Shown: positions 7,729 through 16,312 of the stretch, in pieces
Layout: the number at the start of each line of letters is the position of its first letter
Numbering within the stretch: position 1 is the stretch's first letter
Assembly (NCBI RefSeq): GCF_000764185.1
Contig: NZ_JQEC01000071.1
Coordinates: 62,001-126,000, forward strand
Reading direction: 5' to 3'
Length of the DNA: 64,000 nucleotides
Source of the DNA: Colwellia psychrerythraea
GTDB lineage: Bacteria; Pseudomonadota; Gammaproteobacteria; Enterobacterales; Alteromonadaceae
Translations under genes and position numbers: made by a program
Notes under the pieces: generated by a model
Database searches by the model: none
What the model was told of the DNA's origin: nothing
What the model saw: the letters and a program-made list of their open reading frames with translations, nothing else

Positions 7729-10700
7729 ATGAAACGTATGTTAATTAACGCTACCCAATCAGAAGAATTGCGCGTAGCACTAGTAGATGGCCAAAAACTT
7801 TACGATTTAGATATTGAAAGCCCTGGTCACGAGCAAAAAAAATCTAATATTTATAAAGCAAAAATCACCCGTATCGAGCCTTCTTTAGAAGCAGCTTTTG
7901 TTGATTATGGCGCTGATCGCCATGGTTTCTTACCAATGAAAGAAATTGCGCGTGAATACTTCCCTAAAGGTTATACCTTCCAAGGCCGACCGAACATTAA
8001 AGAAGTTTTGCGTGAAGGCCAAGAAGTTATCGTTCAAATAGATAAAGAAGAACGTGGCCAAAAAGGTGCTGCACTGACTACATTTATCAGTCTCGCCGGT
8101 AGTTATCTCGTTTTAATGCCAAATAATCCTCGAGCAGGTGGTATATCACGACGTATCGAAGGTGATGAACGTACTGAACTAAAAACGTCTTTAAGTAAGT
8201 TAGAATTGCCAAAAGGCATGGGGTTAATAGTAAGAACCGCTGGCGTAGGTAAAGATTACGACGAACTTGAATGGGATTTAAATGTACTTTTACATCACTG
8301 GCAAGCAATTAGTGATGCAGCAAAAACCCGCCCAGCGCCCTTCTTAATCCACCAAGAAACAAATCTTATTTTACGTGCGATTCGTGACTATTTACGTCGT
8401 GATATTGGTGAAGTATTAATTGATCGCCCTAAAACTTTCGAAAGTGTTAAAAAACACATTGAAGTGGTACGCCCTGATTTCTTAAACAAAATAAAACTTT
8501 ACACCAGTGATGTGCCTTTATTCACGCATTACCAAATTGAAACGCAAATCGAAACAGCATTTCAACGTGAAGTACGTCTACCTTCTGGCGGCTCAATTGT
8601 TATTGATCCTACCGAAGCTATGACCTCGATTGATATCAACTCTGCGCGTGCAACTAAAGGTAGTGACATTGAAGAAACTGCTTTTAATACTAACTTAGAA
8701 GCTGCAGAAGAAATTGCTCGTCAATTACGTTTACGTGATTTAGGTGGTTTGGTCGTTATTGATTTTATCGATATGACGCCAGTACGCCATCAACGTGAAG
8801 TTGAAAACAGAATGCGTGATTCAGTTCATCAAGATAGAGCTCGTATTCAACTAGGTAAAATCTCTCGCTTTGGCTTATTAGAAATGTCTCGCCAACGCTT
8901 ACGTCCTTCTATTGGTGAAACAAGCCAGGGTGTATGTCCTCGCTGTAGCGGCACAGGTCATGTACGCGGCGTTGAGTCTTTAGCTTTATCAGTATTACGT
9001 TTAATGGAAGAAGAAGCCATTAAAGACAATACCTTGCACGTTCAAGCGCAAGTACCAGTACCTGTGGCCACCTACTTATTAAATGAGAAACGCCGTTCAG
9101 TTATGCATGTTGAAAAACATCATAACGTTAGAGTCTTAATCATTCCTAATCCTCATATGGATACGCCGCAATACGAAGTATTACGTGTGAAGAATGATGA
9201 AACTGTCGTTGAAGCGAGTTATGAACTCCCCGTAAAACAAGCTGAACTTGAAGAAGCTAAGATGCCTAAGTTTGATAAAGCGGCAACGAAGCGCGATGAA
9301 CCATTGATTCAAGGCATGACATCTCCTACAAGGGCACCTAAATCTAAAAGTGCGCCGGTAAAAGCTGAAACTACTGTAACTAAACAAACTAAGCAAATTA
9401 AGCAAATTAAGCAAACTAAGCCTACCGGCTTATTTTCTTGGTTGAAGAGCCTTTTTGTGACGACAGAAGTCGTTGAAGAAGTAAAAGAGACAGACACAAC
9501 TCAAAAACCTAGACGTTCACAGGGAAGACGCGACAGTCAACAAGGTAATCGTCGTAATAACCGAGGTGGTAACCGTAACCGTAATGAACGTACTGATCGC
9601 AATGGTGAGGGTTCAGCTAGCAAGCAAAATGAAACAAGAAATGCTCGCCCTAGCCGTGAAGTGGAACAAAACAAAACGAAGAGGCAGCCACGTAAAAATG
9701 ACAATCAGGCTAACGAAAAAGTCGTAAGAGAAGAAAAGGTCGCTGAACGTCGTCAACGTAGAACTAATCGGAAGAACGTACGTATAAAACCTACAGATAA
9801 AGCTGTTGTAAGTGCCGAAGTTGTAACAGAAATTAAAGCTATTAATAATGAAAGCCTTAATAGTTCAGCTGTAACTAATGACACGAATAATGAAGATAGA
9901 CCACGGAATAGACGTTCACCTAGACATTTAAGAGCAAATGGACAACGTCGTCGTCGCAATAATACTGAAGCTTCACCAGAAAATCAGCCATTAGCCGCTG
10001 AACAAGTAACGGCTAATGAATCAGTAGAAGCACGTTATCCAGCTACAGTTGAAGTTGAAGCTGTAACAGTTGAGACAGCAGAGCAACAGCAAGTTAATAC
10101 CTCATCAAATGACGTAGTAACTGAACGTATAACTACTGAAGAAGTTGTTATTGAAAATGTAGCTGTTGAAGAAGTCCTTGTGCCAGAGGTAAAAGTAACA
10201 GCTGTTGAAGAAGTTCTTGTGCCAGAGATAAAAGTAGCAGCAGTTGAAGAAGTTCTTGTGCCAGAGGTAAAAGTAGCAGCAGTTGAAGAAGTTCTTGTGC
10301 CAGAGGTAAAAGTAACAGCAATTGAAGTATCTGTTGATGAGCAAGTAGAGACTACAACAGACATGCCTATCGTTGAAGAAGTGTCTATAGACGATAATGC
10401 TAAGCCTGTAACAGAAGTTCAACAAGAGCTACCTTTAGAGCAAAAAGAAGAACCGGCTCTTGTGCAAGAGCTAGTTGAAACAAAGGCACAAGTTGTTGAC
10501 GATACTATCGAAGTTAAAACGGAATCAGAAGTAAAAAGTCCATCACCTGAAACTACTGAACCAAAAGCCGCGGAAGATATTATCGTTGAAATTTCTGATA
10601 GCAATACTAAAGCCCCAGTAGAAAAAACTAAGCCACAAGCTAAGAAAACAGTTCCAACAGCTAAGAAGTCGGCTCCTAAAGATAAAAAACTGGCTAGGCA

Positions 10701-10893
10701 AGTTAAGAAAGCCAACCGTCTTTCGGGCCGCGCAACAGCGCCTATGACAAAAACGCAAACCATCACTACTATTAATGAGATACCAACAAGCTCTATGGCA
10801 GATAGTGACAGGGTAGCCCATCAGTCATCAGGTAGAACTGCTATAACTGCTGATGTAGTAAATCGTAGTGGTGCGCTGGCAACTAAACCGTAA
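7729..10893 (+). CDS. rne: Ribonuclease E
   Basis: Essential endoribonuclease that processes rRNA and tRNA precursors and starts mRNA decay, and scaffolds the degradosome at the inner membrane. The N-terminal half matches E. coli RNase E from the first residue (MKRMLINATQSEELRVALVD): S1 domain (about 35-120), 5'-sensor and DNase I-like domain with catalytic D302 and D345, and the zinc-link CPRC at 403-406. PTGLFSWLKSLF (565-576) resembles the membrane-anchoring amphipathic segment. An Arg-rich region (about 590-640 and 660-760) should bind RNA, and GRATAPMTK (about 1001-1009) recalls the C-terminal ATAPMT motif of enterobacterial RNase E. Unusual: four exact-length 13-residue repeats at 813-864. 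Length 1054 matches E. coli 1061. Confidence 0.97.
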   Translation: MKRMLINATQSEELRVALVDGQKLYDLDIESPGHEQKKSNIYKAKITRIEPSLEAAFVDYGADRHGFLPMKEIAREYFPKGYTFQGRPNIKEVLREGQEVIVQIDKEERGQKGAALTTFISLAGSYLVLMPNNPRAGGISRRIEGDERTELKTSLSKLELPKGMGLIVRTAGVGKDYDELEWDLNVLLHHWQAISDAAKTRPAPFLIHQETNLILRAIRDYLRRDIGEVLIDRPKTFESVKKHIEVVRPDFLNKIKLYTSDVPLFTHYQIETQIETAFQREVRLPSGGSIVIDPTEAMTSIDINSARATKGSDIEETAFNTNLEAAEEIARQLRLRDLGGLVVIDFIDMTPVRHQREVENRMRDSVHQDRARIQLGKISRFGLLEMSRQRLRPSIGETSQGVCPRCSGTGHVRGVESLALSVLRLMEEEAIKDNTLHVQAQVPVPVATYLLNEKRRSVMHVEKHHNVRVLIIPNPHMDTPQYEVLRVKNDETVVEASYELPVKQAELEEAKMPKFDKAATKRDEPLIQGMTSPTRAPKSKSAPVKAETTVTKQTKQIKQIKQTKPTGLFSWLKSLFVTTEVVEEVKETDTTQKPRRSQGRRDSQQGNRRNNRGGNRNRNERTDRNGEGSASKQNETRNARPSREVEQNKTKRQPRKNDNQANEKVVREEKVAERRQRRTNRKNVRIKPTDKAVVSAEVVTEIKAINNESLNSSAVTNDTNNEDRPRNRRSPRHLRANGQRRRRNNTEASPENQPLAAEQVTANESVEARYPATVEVEAVTVETAEQQQVNTSSNDVVTERITTEEVVIENVAVEEVLVPEVKVTAVEEVLVPEIKVAAVEEVLVPEVKVAAVEEVLVPEVKVTAIEVSVDEQVETTTDMPIVEEVSIDDNAKPVTEVQQELPLEQKEEPALVQELVETKAQVVDDTIEVKTESEVKSPSPETTEPKAAEDIIVEISDSNTKAPVEKTKPQAKKTVPTAKKSAPKDKKLARQVKKANRLSGRATAPMTKTQTITTINEIPTSSMADSDRVAHQSSGRTAITADVVNRSGALATKP
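10165..10320 (+). repeat. Four in-frame 39-bp repeats inside rne
   Basis: Four head-to-tail copies encode VEEVLVPE(V/I)KV(T/A)A. The copies differ at only a few bases (for example CTT versus CCT and GTA versus ATA), suggesting recent duplication or slippage within the acidic C-terminal scaffold. Not a CRISPR: there are no spacers and the frame is kept. Confidence 0.9.
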
Positions 10894-10916
10894 CAATACG
10901 CGTACCGTACCACCTT

Positions 10917-10950
10917 AAAGCCAGTTATCATTATTATAACTGGCTTTTTT
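10917..10950 (+). terminator. Rho-independent terminator of rne
   Basis: AAAGCCAGTTAT pairs with ATAACTGGCTTTT around a short loop, followed by a T-run, 24 bases after the rne stop codon. Confidence 0.88.
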
Positions 10951-11264
10951 ATGTCTTTTAATTAGCTTTTAACTGATATCATCATTATAAAAACCTTACA
11001 AGTACTAATAATGTACTCGTTCTTTAGTAGTTAATAATACCAACGTTGTTATTCAAAAATCACATAAATATTACGAAGTATGTACAAGGTTTCTAGTAAA
11101 GATTATACAAGACTATAACTTAGCATTAACAAAGGACTTGACTGTTAGCTTTGGCTAACGTTAAATGGTGTAAGCTAAAAGGCCAACTGTTAATAAATTT
11201 GATATGTCGTTACTGTTATTTATTAATAGTAAGGTGACAGATAAAAAAGAGAGTAATAATTATT
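10951..11264. other. Gene-free stretch between rne and the GYF_2 paralogues
   Basis: AT-rich sequence that must contain the promoter of the following gene. No repeat, RNA gene or convincing operator is recognised. Confidence 0.4.
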
Positions 11265-11696
11265 ATGAAAAAATGGTTTTTTTCTGACAATGGTGAAGTA
11301 ACAGGGCCTTTAGGGCTAAAAGAGTCAAATAAATTAATTGCAAAAAATCCTGACTTATATGCATGGCATCCCTCTTATACCCATTGGGTACCGGTTAGTT
11401 GCATCGATGAATTTGAAATATCTATTACCCCGCCGCCGCCACCAATTGAAATACCAAGTGGCCTTATAGATGATTTAATTGGCGAAGAAAAAGAATTACT
11501 TACCACATTGGATCGTATCGACAAAACAATTAAGATCACTTCAGACTCTTTATATGAAATAGACACCGAGTTAGATAATTATGGCCAAACTGCTCATAAC
11601 TTAACAGAAGAAGTTAGAGTGGTAGTCAAGACAATTGAAGAGCAATATGCTTCGCTACAAAAGAACCTAGCTAACGTAATTAAAACTGATTACTAA
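11265..11696 (+). CDS. GYF_2-like domain protein, short paralogue
   Basis: A 143-residue protein of unknown function. Residues 1-50 (W4, GEVTGPL at 10-16, WHPSYTHWVPV around 36-46) fit the GYF_2/DUF4339 pattern of an aromatic-rich fold that begins with a Trp-Phe/Tyr pair and a G-P turn. A proline stretch (PPPPP, about 56-60) then leads into a coiled-coil-like helical region to the end (heptad-type spacing in LLTTLDRIDKTIKITSDSL). It has no signal peptide or membrane segment. The next gene encodes a paralogue with nearly the same first 50 residues and the same helical part but a longer tail, so this is one half of a tandem duplication. Function is not known. Confidence 0.75.
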   Translation: MKKWFFSDNGEVTGPLGLKESNKLIAKNPDLYAWHPSYTHWVPVSCIDEFEISITPPPPPIEIPSGLIDDLIGEEKELLTTLDRIDKTIKITSDSLYEIDTELDNYGQTAHNLTEEVRVVVKTIEEQYASLQKNLANVIKTDY

Positions 11697-11777
11697 TAAC
11701 TTTTACTGTTTAAATATCAGCTAAGTTGTACATCGTATTAATTATAGAACCGAAGTTAACAGATAAGAGTACTTACA

Positions 11778-12719
11778 ATGAAAAAATGGTTTTTTTCAAA
11801 TAATGGTGAAGTAACTGCCCCATTAGATTTAGACGCAGCAAAAGATTATTTAGCCAGCAACCCTAATGTTTATGGTTGGCACCCATCATTTAATCAATGG
11901 AAGCCTGTCAATTGTATCAGTGAGTTTGTCGATGTACTGCCCCCAACAGTGCAGGCACCATTAATTCCAAAAGAAATTTCTGATAAATTTTTAGCTAAGA
12001 AGCAACGTTTAGAGACAAAATTAACCTCTATTGACGATAGTATTAACCATAGTCAGTCATCTCTTGTTAAGTTCGAACAGCAAATAGTTGATTATAAAGA
12101 CCTAACTAAAAACTTAAATGAAGATGTTCAAGGTGCTATCGATAACATTGAGAGAAAATATAAAAGTTTAAGTCGTAAGTTATCTCAAGTTAAAGATGCT
12201 GTACATATTGCAGAAAAAGAAATGTCTGAAGTAGTTGACGATTTTGATCATAGAATGAGCTCAAATGACATTTTCATGCCTTCATGTAACCAAAGTACAG
12301 CAATGCCATACGACACTGAAAATAGAGCATCTGCAGAGAGTGCTCAAGGTAGTAAAGCAAAGCTAGCTCAAGCAAAGTTAGCAACACCCCATAGACGTAT
12401 TGAGCCTGAAGAAACAAAAGTTGAAGATGCTCCCGCTGCCGTAAAAACAGAGAAAAAAGAAGTTGGAAAAGCTGAAAAGCCTGCTTCTCAATCACTTTTA
12501 TATGATACACACGAAGCCAATCACTCACCTAAAGATAGCTTCAATGGCATGAAAAACATGATGAAATCTGTATTTAAAGGTGACTCTAAAGTAGAGAAAA
12601 CAGAGAAAGTTCAGAAAGTAGAAAAAGCTCAGAAAGCAGATAAAGTTGAAGTTAAAAAATCTAAAGATGAGCCACTATCAATGGCTGAACGTTTAAAAAT
12701 GGCACAAAACAATCAATAA
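11778..12719 (+). CDS. GYF_2-like domain protein, long paralogue with Lys-rich tail
   Basis: A 313-residue cytosolic protein whose first 50 residues (MKKWFFSNNGEVTAPL, WHPSFNQWKPVNCISEF) repeat the GYF_2-like domain of the gene 81 bp upstream. Residues about 65-160 form a predicted coiled coil (IDDSINHSQSSLVKFEQQIVD and following). The remaining tail is low-complexity, rich in Lys, Glu and Ala with KVEKTEKVQKVEKAQKAD-like short repeats near 276-293, and ends MAERLKMAQNNQ. Both genes have a similar start context and read in the same direction, so they may be co-expressed. I do not recognise a function; a scaffold or adaptor role is only a guess from the architecture. Confidence 0.75.
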   Translation: MKKWFFSNNGEVTAPLDLDAAKDYLASNPNVYGWHPSFNQWKPVNCISEFVDVLPPTVQAPLIPKEISDKFLAKKQRLETKLTSIDDSINHSQSSLVKFEQQIVDYKDLTKNLNEDVQGAIDNIERKYKSLSRKLSQVKDAVHIAEKEMSEVVDDFDHRMSSNDIFMPSCNQSTAMPYDTENRASAESAQGSKAKLAQAKLATPHRRIEPEETKVEDAPAAVKTEKKEVGKAEKPASQSLLYDTHEANHSPKDSFNGMKNMMKSVFKGDSKVEKTEKVQKVEKAQKADKVEVKKSKDEPLSMAERLKMAQNNQ

Positions 12720-12760
12720 GCCGGCTAATATTTGAAATAATTAGTTCGAAGCTAAGGTTT

Positions 12761-12799
12761 AAAAAAAGCCAGTCATTATTTATAATGACTGGCTTTTTT
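12761..12799. terminator. Bidirectional terminator between GYF_2 gene and eda
   Basis: AAAAAAGCCAGTCATTAT pairs with TAATGACTGGCTTTTTT almost perfectly, with A-run and T-run at the two sides, so it can end transcripts from both converging genes. Confidence 0.88.
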
Positions 12800-12848
12800 A
12801 ATGCTTAAAATTGTAAATGATGACCAAGGCTTTACATTAACAGTTTAT

Positions 12849-13496
12849 TTATCTCACATGTGTTAGCGCTTGCCGAGCTAATTTAGTAATTTCAGACCAA
12901 TTTTTATTATCAACAATATGACTTGATACCAACCATGAGCCACCACAACAAACAACATTAGGTAAAGCTAAATAGTCTCGAACATTATTTAAATTAATAC
13001 CGCCAGTTGGACAAAAGCGAATACCGGGGAAAGGCCCGCCAATAGATTTAATCGCATTAACACCACCAGAGGCTTCTGCTGGAAAAAATTTCAAATGATC
13101 ATAACCATAATCCGCGCCATCCATAAGCTCTGAGATGGATGAGATTCCAGGAATTAAAGCGATATTACCTTCATTACCTGCTTGTAACAAATCTTTGGTT
13201 AAACCTGGACTGATAGCAAACTTAGCGCCGGCATCATATGACTGTTGTAACTGCTGACGATTGGTCACTGTACCTGAGCCAATAATTGCTTCAGGCAGTT
13301 CTTTGGCAATGATACTAATCACATCAAGTGCCGCAGGTGTACGTAAAGTTACTTCTAATACTTTTACATCAGCAGCTAATAGCGCTTCAGCAATAGGAAT
13401 TGCTTCTTCAACCTTGTTAATTACCAGTACAGGAACAATAGGTCCCATGTTGAAAAGGTCCTTTGGCATGATTTTCCAATTTTTTGATACTGTCAT
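12849..13496 (-). CDS. eda: KDPG/KHG aldolase (2-dehydro-3-deoxyphosphogluconate aldolase)
   Basis: Class I aldolase that splits KDPG into pyruvate and glyceraldehyde-3-phosphate, the last step of the Entner-Doudoroff pathway. The 215 residues match the family. LEVTLRTPAALD holds the catalytic Glu, AISPGLT is the phosphate/pyruvate loop, and LKFFPAEASGG (lysine near residue 136) gives the Schiff-base lysine; RFCPTGGIN follows. It is the last of four genes zwf-pgl-edd-eda on the minus strand, 137 bp after edd. KHG activity is also possible, as for E. coli Eda. Confidence 0.95.
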   Translation of the reverse strand: MTVSKNWKIMPKDLFNMGPIVPVLVINKVEEAIPIAEALLAADVKVLEVTLRTPAALDVISIIAKELPEAIIGSGTVTNRQQLQQSYDAGAKFAISPGLTKDLLQAGNEGNIALIPGISSISELMDGADYGYDHLKFFPAEASGGVNAIKSIGGPFPGIRFCPTGGINLNNVRDYLALPNVVCCGGSWLVSSHIVDNKNWSEITKLARQALTHVR

Positions 13497-13633
13497 AATT
13501 CCTCTTTATTTTCTTGGCGGTAGTTAACCAAAAGGCTAAATAAACGCTGAATTTTATATATTATTAATTTTGATAAGTAGTTAAATATTCGACTGCTTAA
13601 GCGTTTGCTGTTCTTCACTCTTATTGCTAGTGA

Positions 13634-15448
13634 TTATGAGTCGAACAACGAACACGCACCCGTTTCAGCTGAACTCAAGTTACGGCGCATAAAGCCAAAT
13701 AACTCACGCCCCATACCTTCATGGTGGCCATTAACTTGAAATATAGCAGCCTTGCGATTGGCTAATTCCTGCTCATCAACAAGCAATGTTAACTCACCAG
13801 TTTCACCATTGAGATTAATCATGTCACCTGCTTGAACCTTAGCAATCAAGCCTCCATCAAGTGCCTCAGGGCATAAATGAATGGCTGCAGGTACCTTACC
13901 TGATGCGCCAGACATACGTCCGTCAGTAAGCAGGGCAACTTTAAAACCTTTGTCTTGCAGCACACCTAACAATGGCGTTAATTTATGTAGTTCAGGCATA
14001 CCACGCGCTTTAGGCCCTTGGAATCTTACTACGGCAACAAAATCTTTTTCGAGTTCACCTGCGTCAAATGCCGTCTGTAATTCATGTTGATCTTCAAAAA
14101 CAACTGCAGGAGCGTTAATAGCAAAGCTGCCCTCTCTAAGTGATGAAGTTTTAATAACAGAAACACCTAAATTACCTTTCATCACGCGTAAACCACCATG
14201 AGAACTGAATGGCTTAGCAACGGTTGCAATAATTGCATCATCAAGTGACTTTTCAACGCAATCAACCCACTTAAGCTCTCCATTATCTAGCACAGGCTTC
14301 TTAGTGTATCGAGTTAAACCGCGACCACAGATGGTTTCTACATCCTCAAAGACCAATCCGCCTTCAATAAGTTCACGGAACAGTAACGCCATACCACCAG
14401 CTTCTTGGAATTGATTGATGTCAGCATGACCATTAGGATAAATGCGTGTTAATAAAGGAACGCTTTCAGAAAGGTCATTAAAATCTTGGAAGTTAATAAT
14501 AATGCCCGCCGCTTTAGCAAAAGCAATAATATGCATGACTAAGTTCGTTGAGCCCCCCGTAGCTAATAAGGCAACAATTGCGTTAACAATTGAACGTTCA
14601 TCGACCATTTTCCCAATCGGCATATAGTTACCCGATTGCTGGGTTAAACGCGTCGCCTGACGAGCAGCAGCCTTTGTTAATTCTTCACGAAGTTGTGTAT
14701 TAGGTGCAATAAACGATGCACCGGGTAAATGTAAACCCATCACTTCAACAACTAGCTGGTTAGAGTTTGCTGTGCCGAAGAAAGTACAAGTACCGGCAGA
14801 ATGATAGGATGCAGATTCAGCCTCAAGTAACGCTACCTCATCTACTTCACCCTTGGCATGCTGTTGACGCACACGGGCTTTTTCTTTGTTTGGCAGACCT
14901 GAAGGCATCGGCCCCGCAGGAACAAATACTGTAGGTAAATGACCAAATGTCATACTTGCGATCAGTAAACCCGGGACAATTTTGTCACAGATACCTAACA
15001 TTAATGCACCATCAAACATATTGTGAGATAAACCTACAGCCGTTGACATGGCGATTACATCACGACTCATCAGACTAAGATCCATACCTGGTTGACCTTG
15101 CGTAACACCATCACACATGGCAGGAACACCTGCAGCAACTTGTGCCACGCCACCGGAATCTTTAACTGCAGCTTTGATAATATCTGGGTATGCTTGGTAC
15201 GGTTGATGGGCACTAAGCATATCGTTGTAAGAGGTGACAATAGCGATATCTGAGTGTTGAATGCCGCGTAACGATGCTTTATCTTCTTTGCCACAGGCAG
15301 CGAAACCGTGAGCTAAGTTACCACATGATAATCCTGCACGATGTACTGTGTCTGATTTTGCCACATCAATTTTCGCTAAATATTCAGCACGCGTTTTAGC
15401 ACTACGTTTTATAATTCTGTCGGTTATATCTACTATTTGCTGTTTCAT
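13634..15448 (-). CDS. edd: 6-phosphogluconate dehydratase
   Basis: IlvD/Edd-family iron-sulfur dehydratase, 604 residues, converting 6-phosphogluconate to KDPG. CDGVTQGQPGMDLSLMSRDV and the downstream CTFFGTANSNQ and LLTDGRMSGASGKVPAA segments are family motifs; cysteines for the 4Fe-4S cluster are in CDGVTQG, GICDKIVPG and the GTCTF region. Its place between pgl and eda separates it from dihydroxyacid dehydratase. The normal length argues against truncation. Confidence 0.96.
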   Translation of the reverse strand: MKQQIVDITDRIIKRSAKTRAEYLAKIDVAKSDTVHRAGLSCGNLAHGFAACGKEDKASLRGIQHSDIAIVTSYNDMLSAHQPYQAYPDIIKAAVKDSGGVAQVAAGVPAMCDGVTQGQPGMDLSLMSRDVIAMSTAVGLSHNMFDGALMLGICDKIVPGLLIASMTFGHLPTVFVPAGPMPSGLPNKEKARVRQQHAKGEVDEVALLEAESASYHSAGTCTFFGTANSNQLVVEVMGLHLPGASFIAPNTQLREELTKAAARQATRLTQQSGNYMPIGKMVDERSIVNAIVALLATGGSTNLVMHIIAFAKAAGIIINFQDFNDLSESVPLLTRIYPNGHADINQFQEAGGMALLFRELIEGGLVFEDVETICGRGLTRYTKKPVLDNGELKWVDCVEKSLDDAIIATVAKPFSSHGGLRVMKGNLGVSVIKTSSLREGSFAINAPAVVFEDQHELQTAFDAGELEKDFVAVVRFQGPKARGMPELHKLTPLLGVLQDKGFKVALLTDGRMSGASGKVPAAIHLCPEALDGGLIAKVQAGDMINLNGETGELTLLVDEQELANRKAAIFQVNGHHEGMGRELFGFMRRNLSSAETGACSLFDS

Positions 15449-15505
15449 TTACTCTCTCAACTTATATACTTTTACTTTTAATATAATTTTATTTAATACT
15501 TAAAC

Positions 15506-15603
15506 TTATACCAATTTCATTGAATTATTGCTCAATCGAGTGCCTTGCCCTGATTTATTTTCCTATGCACAACAAGATCACGAACTTAATGTTATTGGTA
15601 TTA
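15506..15603. repeat. Short element bounded by 10-bp inverted repeats
   Basis: TTATACCAAT (15506-15515) and ATTGGTATTA (15594-15603) are inverted copies (9 of 10) flanking about 78 bp in the edd/pgl gap. This could be a small MITE-like relic, but only one copy is seen in this window, so the call is weak. Confidence 0.25.
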
Positions 15604-15616
15604 TTTTACAAGTGAG

Positions 15617-16312
15617 TTATGGAGCCCAAAAAATTTGAGTGTTTAAGCTAGGGTGTTGTAAAAATGCTCTGATCGGCATTTCAAGCAAATCATCACCATT
15701 TAACGCTTGTGTTAATACCGTCTTCTTTCCTTCTCCACATGAATGAAGGAAAATGTTTTTGCTGGTGATTAAGCTAGCAAAAGTAAAGCTGATACGTTGA
15801 TGCGGCGCTGTTTTAGGTTGAACTTTCAGCAGTGCTGCATCGTTTGTCTCATTAAGAGCCACATTAATTTCGTCGCTACACGGGAATAGTGATGCAGTAT
15901 GTCCGTCTTCTCCCATACCTAAAATCAACACATCAAGCGGCAATAAAGTTGCTTTAGCAGCAATATTTAAATCGTTGAGCGTCTCATCACTAAACTCTTC
16001 ACCTTGTTTTAAATGGAAAAAATTCGCTGCTGCAGCATTATTTTGTAGTAAATTTTCATGTACTAAACGGGTATTGCTGTCTTGACTATCAATTGCCACC
16101 CAACGTTCATCTGCTAAAGTGATGGTCACTTTTGACCAGTCAATATCACTTTGTGATAACACCTTAAAAAATCCTTTCGGTGTAGAACCACCTGATACGG
16201 CGATACTTGCTTTACCTTTACGTTTAATTGCTTGTGCAAGTATTTCACTCACTGATTGTGCCAAAGAGACATCTAAATCATTACGTGTTGAGAATTCTGT
16301 TAACTGGTGCAT
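15617..16312 (-). CDS. pgl: 6-phosphogluconolactonase
   Basis: DevB/SOL-type lactonase, 231 residues, hydrolysing 6-phosphogluconolactone made by Zwf. The N-terminal VSGGSTPKGFFKVL (residues 39-52), the central TLADERWV (about 66-73) and LGMGEDGHTASLFP (about 131-144) are the three classical signatures. The start overlaps the zwf stop by one base (TAATG), implying translational coupling. It is the DevB type, not the YbhE beta-propeller type used by E. coli. Confidence 0.95.
   Translation of the reverse strand: MHQLTEFSTRNDLDVSLAQSVSEILAQAIKRKGKASIAVSGGSTPKGFFKVLSQSDIDWSKVTITLADERWVAIDSQDSNTRLVHENLLQNNAAAANFFHLKQGEEFSDETLNDLNIAAKATLLPLDVLILGMGEDGHTASLFPCSDEINVALNETNDAALLKVQPKTAPHQRISFTFASLITSKNIFLHSCGEGKKTVLTQALNGDDLLEMPIRAFLQHPSLNTQIFWAP

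Noticed and set aside
10035..10425. Antisense open frames opposite the rne repeats
   Set aside because: They mirror the 39-bp repeats of rne on the other strand, lack ribosome sites and have low-complexity products.
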